This document shows positions 61,286 to 64,000 of a stretch of DNA of 64,000 bases, in pieces. The stretch's first letter is position 1, and each line of letters opens with the position of its first letter. The notes beneath the pieces were generated by a model, which made no database searches, was not told where the DNA came from, and worked only from the letters and a program-made list of their open reading frames with translations. The DNA is from Larimichthys crocea (lineage: Eukaryota; Chordata; Actinopteri; Sciaenidae), in contig NW_020852797.1 of NCBI RefSeq assembly GCF_000972845.2, positions 62,001-126,000 on the forward strand. The letters are read 5' to 3'. The translations under genes were made by a program, and so were the position numbers.

Positions 61286-61849
61286 TGCACCTGTTAGAAT
61301 GTTAGTTAAAAATCCTGACAGAGACTGAGAGAAAATGCTGAGACCTTCCCTCGAAGAGGAAGGATCTCTGACCAAACCGTATTTCCAATCATTGAACCGA
61401 CATAACTGGGAGCATCCTGTGCCCTTCCTGAAGGTCTACATAGTCGTTTTATGTCGATAAATAAAGAAATGTGCCCATAGGAGCAAGAGAGAGAAACGTT
61501 ACTTCTGCCTTCCTCCAGAAAATTTACCTCCTTTTTAACATGGGAGTATATGAGGCTGAGGATGGGAGTTGCTGCCGCATATTTGTGTGTCAAGCCAAAA
61601 CTATATATCTGACAGATACAACAGTGGTATCACTGCGACCACCAATTTTCCTACGTATTGATGGTATAATCACGTCTGTAGCTGTGCATTTGCGGCCACA
61701 GTCGCAGTTTCCAAATTAATTTTTCGACAACTTTTTCTCTCACCTTCCACGGCCAAGCCGGTCGTTTTGATACCCGTTTTGTGTATGTGCGACAAAAACT
61801 CTGGGAGGAGTAGCGAGACAAAAAAAGGGCGTAAGAATAATAATAATAA

Positions 61850-63178
61850 CTAGAAAAATTTCTAAAGAAATTTTGAGTGTGCGTGACTATGGCCCCGTTG
61901 TCCCCATACATTATTACTGACACTGCTCAGAAAATTCAGTATTAATACAACAAGCTGTGTCATCATTGCCTTTTTATTGGGCTCTTATTTTGAAGGGACT
62001 CTTATTTTGAAAAACTTGTCCTTTGTGTGTGTGTGTGTGTGCGTCTGCCTGTCTGTCTGCCTGTGTGTGGTGTGTCTGTCTCTCTATCTATGTGTTTGTG
62101 TTTGTGAGAGACAAGGATAAAATGGCCGACACTAAAAATGTAGTCTTGATAGTCTGATATCATACAGAGACTTCAAAAAAGTTAGTCAAAGGCATGCTTG
62201 AGGTTGCCAAGCAACCAGGGTGAGCTGCAGGTCAGAGTAATTAGTCACAGGTGCTGCATGCACTGTCTGTCCCACTGAGATGCACAGTATATGTCTGAAT
62301 GATCCCCCTCGAAGGTGGCCAAAAAAAACCTATAAGGTATGCCTCAAACCAAAATCTGAAATGACCAGAAGAATGCTCGTCTTGTTAAAATGTCTGTGCC
62401 AAGTTTCAGGCAAAAATTGTATAAACTTTGGCCGTAGGAGTCAGAGAAAGCACAATTGCTCCCTGCGTCTTCTAGAAAATTCTATGCTCCAAAAACCATG
62501 GGAGTATATGAGGCTGTTGGCGGGAGTAGTCGATCAATTAGCGCGTCAGGAGCCAAAACTATATGTCAGACAGCTTTGGCAGGCGAATGTGAGTGATACA
62601 ACAAATTTTGCTACGTTTCTATGTAGAAATCGTGTCTGTAGTGGGGCATTTGAGTCCACGGTAGTCAAATCCGTTTTATTTTTTCACTGATTTTTCTCCC
62701 TGCTCCTCACTCTAGCTGATGATGTCACCCACTCTAGCACAAACATTCCGCCACATACACACCCATTATAAACCCAGAAATTTGACTAAAAACCTGCTCA
62801 ACTTTGAGCCTTGATAGTTTAAAAACGGTAAAAGCTGTCGATGAGTGTAGTGAATCCCTGAAGATAAGGGAAGCATACCTGCGTTTTAACGTTCAAACGA
62901 AGTCTCTCGGTGAAAGTATGCCAGAGCAGTTAATTGTTGAAAATGTCTGTTGAAATGTATTTTTTTTCGGGCCTCCCCATTCATTCCTTATGGGAAATTT
63001 TTCGCAATAAATTCGCAATAAATTTGCGAAAAACTTACTCTTGCGAAACTCTTAGAAAAGTCATAGCCATTCCCGGCCGAGCCGGTCGTTTTGATACCTG
63101 TTTTGTGTATGTGTGACAAAAACTCTGGGAGGAGAAGCGAACCGAAAAAAACACGGAAGAAATGAAAGAGGGATAATA
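61850..63178. repeat. Noncoding repeat with hairpin end, copy 2
   Basis: Begins actagaaaaatttctaaaga and gagtgtgcgtgac, as in copy 1, and ends ttttgatacctgttttgtgt with aaaactctgggaggagaagc at 63,093-63,138. Directly followed by the hairpin array. No coding region is supported. Confidence 0.7.
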
Positions 63179-63534
63179 ATAAGCCCGAGAGGTTTTAAAG
63201 AGTGTGTTCTTTCAGGCACACTCAATAATAAGCCCGAGAGGTTTTAAAGAGTGTGCTCTTTCAGGCACACTCAATAATAATAAGCCCGAGAGGTTTTAAA
63301 GAGTGTGCTCTTTCAGGCACACTCAATAATAATAAGCGCGGTGGATAAAATATAGTGTGCGCCTTGCACGCACACTCAATAAGCCCGAGAGGTTTTAAAG
63401 AGTGTACTCCTTCACGCACACTCAATAAGAATAAACGCGGTGGATAACATATAGTGTGCGCCTTGCACGCACACTCAATAATAAGAATAAGCGCGGTGGA
63501 TAACATATAGTGTGCGCCTTGCATGCACACTCAA
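63178..63534. repeat. Array of seven hairpin units of two types
   Basis: Type A units start aagcccgagaggttttaaag and hold gagtgtgc-8 nt-gcacactc; they begin at 63,181, 63,230, 63,282 and 63,381. Type B units start aa[g/a]cgcggtggata and hold agtgtgcg-7 nt-cgcacact; they begin at 63,334, 63,433 and 63,489. The order is A A A B A B B. Every unit can fold into an 8-bp stem, with one mismatch in the fourth A and in the last B. Pitch is about 49-56 bases, with (AAT)n-like spacers. Confidence 0.9.
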
Positions 63535-63539
63535 TTAAA

Positions 63540-64000
63540 CTCCCTATAGTGAATGAGTGCTTATTTTATTGACTTTGTGACATAGAGCACTGAGGAACAT
63601 TCACATTGTCTTATTAATAACCAGGAGACTGCAACCATGCAGTTGCTGTGTTCTTGTTTTTTTATTCACTGTGATAGTGCGGAGAGTGTGTCACTGTAAA
63701 ATGGAGAACATTACTGGATTGTCGTTGTTTGCTTGACATTCTCAGTATAAACAACACACGCCAACAGACTCTCCATCAGGATTGTACATATGTCCACAAT
63801 AGTGGTGTTTTCAAACCTTAAAGCCAGTGTTTGTTGAAGATCTGGTTGATACTGTCCCACAGCTTGAATATAAATGCAAACTGTCATTATTTACAGTAGA
63901 TCTGACTGTTGTCCAGACTATTGTTGAGAGGTTTGCAGGTGGAAATTGGCTCAGGCACTTTGGAGGTCCTGTCAATAGCAACATTTGGAGAAAAGATTTT
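63540..64000. other. No gene recognised
   Basis: Ordinary AT-rich sequence. Nothing supported. Confidence 0.4.

Larger units (their letters stand above)
60147..61840. repeat. Noncoding repeat with hairpin end, copy 1
   Basis: Starts with the foldback agaaaatttcgaaagaaatt and gagtgtgcgtgac, and ends with gttttgatacccgttttgtg and aaaactctgggagga at 61,763-61,812. The same start and end recur in copy 2 at 61,850-63,178. The interior includes a minisatellite and other blocks shared between the copies (gggagtatatgaggctg at 61,542 and 62,500). Confidence 0.7.

Noticed and set aside
63261..63530. Repetitive 89-residue open frame on the minus strand
   Set aside because: It is only the translation of the hairpin array.
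63178..63534. CRISPR-like array
   Set aside because: Repeats with palindromes and spacer-like gaps, but two alternating unit types, AAT-rich gaps with no unique spacers, and a vertebrate context rule it out.

Overview
The window reads as vertebrate, most likely teleost fish, genomic DNA: long AT-rich intergenic stretches, many CA/GA/TA microsatellites, GT-AG introns, L2-, L1- and BEL/Pao-type retrotransposons, hAT and Tc1 DNA transposons, and one member of a gene family that I recognise from fish genomes (SAMD3-like). No prokaryotic operon structure is present. Almost everything with coding potential is a transposable element; only the gene at 14.8-17.4 kb, and perhaps a tiny two-exon gene at 24.5-25.4 kb, look like host genes.

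Layout. 1-11 kb: several copies of one large DNA transposon family. The best bounded copy (4,514-10,472) sits inside an L2 LINE, has terminal inverted repeats and a TA target duplication, and carries two divergently oriented, intron-containing genes: a BEN-domain-like protein (minus strand) and an IS630/Tc1-superfamily DDE transposase (plus strand). An internally deleted relative lies at 53.8-55.35 kb. 11.0-11.8, 23.5-24.5 and 33.0-33.5 kb: copies of a noncoding composite repeat. 14.8-17.4 kb: SAMD3-like gene with a Tc1-type MITE in an intron. 19.0-21.3 kb: complete hAT element with 17-bp TIRs and an 8-bp target duplication. 21.8-22.5 and 48.5-49.1 kb: two solo LTRs. 27.3-28.6 kb: long-period noncoding repeats. 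29.0-33.0 kb: minus-strand KDZ-transposase-like exons with an L1 LINE in an intron. 34.4-35.1 kb: diverged L2-like fragment. 37.7-45.2 kb: hAT scrap, BEL/Pao gag/protease remnant split by a nearly complete L2 element whose ORF1 and ORF2 share one reading frame separated by a single UGA, then a second truncated L2. 49.7-50.1 kb: CpG-rich foldback. 57.1-58.5 kb: decayed Tc1. 60.1-63.5 kb: palindrome-rich noncoding repeats, a TTAGCATGTTAAC-type minisatellite and an array of seven hairpin units.

How the parts relate. The region is a nested TE graveyard in which insertion order can often be read directly: DNA transposon into L2, L2 into BEL/Pao, L1 into a KDZ intron, MITE into the SAMD3-like gene. 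The intact L2 at 38.6-43.2 kb also supplies the empty site that fixes the boundaries of the BEN/transposase element. Many copies in the first 11 kb differ mainly by single-base insertions and deletions, so sequencing or assembly error should be considered before calling genes dead.
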